A DNA stretch of 64,000 bases from contig JAUSOD010000018.1 in assembly GCA_030656215.1 (NCBI GenBank), positions 1 to 64,000 of the forward strand, in the 5' to 3' direction. Source of the stretch: Azoarcus sp. (GTDB lineage: Bacteria > Pseudomonadota > Gammaproteobacteria > Burkholderiales > Rhodocyclaceae). Of this stretch, positions 63,702-64,000 are shown in pieces. Position 1 is the stretch's first letter. Each line of letters begins with the position of its first letter. The notes below the pieces were generated by a model that worked only from the letters and a program-made list of their open reading frames with translations, was not told the DNA's origin and did no database searches. The position numbers and the translations under genes were made by a program.

Positions 63702-64000
63702 ATGAAGACCCACGTGTTGCAATTGCTGCGCCTGGCCGTGCTGCTGCCAGCGATCGCCTTGGCGATTCCCGCCCATGCCGATGCCGTCGCGGCCAGCCGG
63801 TTTTATGAAGATGGCCTGGCGCGTTTCGAGAGGCGCGATACGGTCGGTGCCATCATTCAGCTCAAGAACGCATTGCAGCAGGACCGCAACATGCTGGCAG
63901 CTCATCTGCTGCTGGCAAAGGCGTATCTCGCCGAGGGTGACGTGGGGCCGGCCGAGGTCGCGTTTCGCGAGGCGCTGAGGCTGGGGGTGAATCGTGCCGA
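63702..64000 (+). CDS. prsT: 5' end of PrsT-like TPR protein of the PEP-CTERM/exosortase system
   Basis: 99 codons are visible before the window ends. A signal peptide (about 1-26, ending AHADA) is followed by a TPR repeat start: SRFYEDGLARFERRD, AIIQLKNALQQDRNMLAAH, AEVAFREALRLG. The IIQLKNALQQD phrase is characteristic of PEP-CTERM system TPR proteins (PrsT family), which are normally encoded in the exosortase/EPS locus. The gene runs out of the window, so the family call rests on this segment. It suggests the XrtA locus lies just beyond base 64000. Confidence 0.75.
   Translation, partial: MKTHVLQLLRLAVLLPAIALAIPAHADAVAASRFYEDGLARFERRDTVGAIIQLKNALQQDRNMLAAHLLLAKAYLAEGDVGPAEVAFREALRLGVNRA

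Overview
The window is a high-GC chromosomal segment from a betaproteobacterium. It most resembles Rhodocyclales of the Thauera/Azoarcus/Zoogloea type. The reasons are the pcm-rhodanese-tolC operon, the cysB / cysI-DUF934-cysH-cysD-cysN sulfate cluster, a PEP-CTERM protein together with the start of a PrsT-like gene of the exosortase (XrtA) system, and the homodimeric aceE plus aceF pair. The genus is inferred from gene content only. No rRNA, tRNA, insertion sequence, prophage or CRISPR array was seen. Nearly all of the DNA is ordinary, densely coding core or accessory chromosome.

Layout. 1-5.6 kb: ectoine catabolism (a cut-off second doeA copy, doeA, doeB), a cystathionine gamma-synthase-like PLP enzyme and a lipoyl-domain-fused dihydrolipoyl dehydrogenase, all on +. 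5.9-8.2 kb: DcaP-like porin, an unusual double-hairpin terminator and a DMT exporter. 8.3-12.5 kb: aceF and aceE of pyruvate dehydrogenase on the minus strand. 12.7-18.5 kb: a LEA14-like lipoprotein, an acetyltransferase, a Cache/PAS/GGDEF/EAL signalling protein and a nitronate-monooxygenase-like flavoprotein. 18.6-24.2 kb: a YegD-type Hsp70 homologue, then a + strand run of AMP-phosphorylase-like enzyme, PRPP-synthetase-like protein, tag DNA glycosylase and a nucleotidyl cyclase-FHA protein. 24.2-36 kb: two RND efflux systems flanking pcm-rhodanese-tolC, with a TetR repressor. 36-47.7 kb: MocR regulator, a carbonic-anhydrase-like fusion, an acyl-CoA transferase, bluB, rhlE, an M48 protease, a Tat-exported metallo-beta-lactamase-fold protein and a FeeM-like/PilZ fusion. 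47.7-50.6 kb: cobalamin genes (cbiB, cobD, btuF-like). 50.9-57.8 kb: the assimilatory sulfate reduction cluster with divergent cysB. 58-64 kb: a PEP-CTERM protein behind a textbook sigma-54 promoter, a solute-binding protein, a Kef-type antiporter, a CHASE-GGDEF protein and the 5' end of prsT.

How the parts work together. DoeA and DoeB would turn ectoine into diaminobutyrate. CysN/CysD make APS, CysH (APS-reductase type, with the four iron-sulfur cysteines) makes sulfite, and CysI makes sulfide, under CysB. BluB, CobD and CbiB feed the nucleotide-loop side of cobalamin, and a BtuF-like protein binds corrinoid. Three cyclic-di-GMP-related proteins (GGDEF-EAL, CHASE-GGDEF, PilZ) and a PEP-CTERM/PrsT system point to regulated surface or exopolysaccharide physiology. 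The least-explained items are the sigma-54-driven PEP-CTERM gene, the FeeM-PilZ fusion, the zinc-ligand-deficient carbonic anhydrase fusion, a 48-codon ORF inside the cys operon, inverted repeats between cysN and cysD, and overlapping palindromic operators at the efflux operons.
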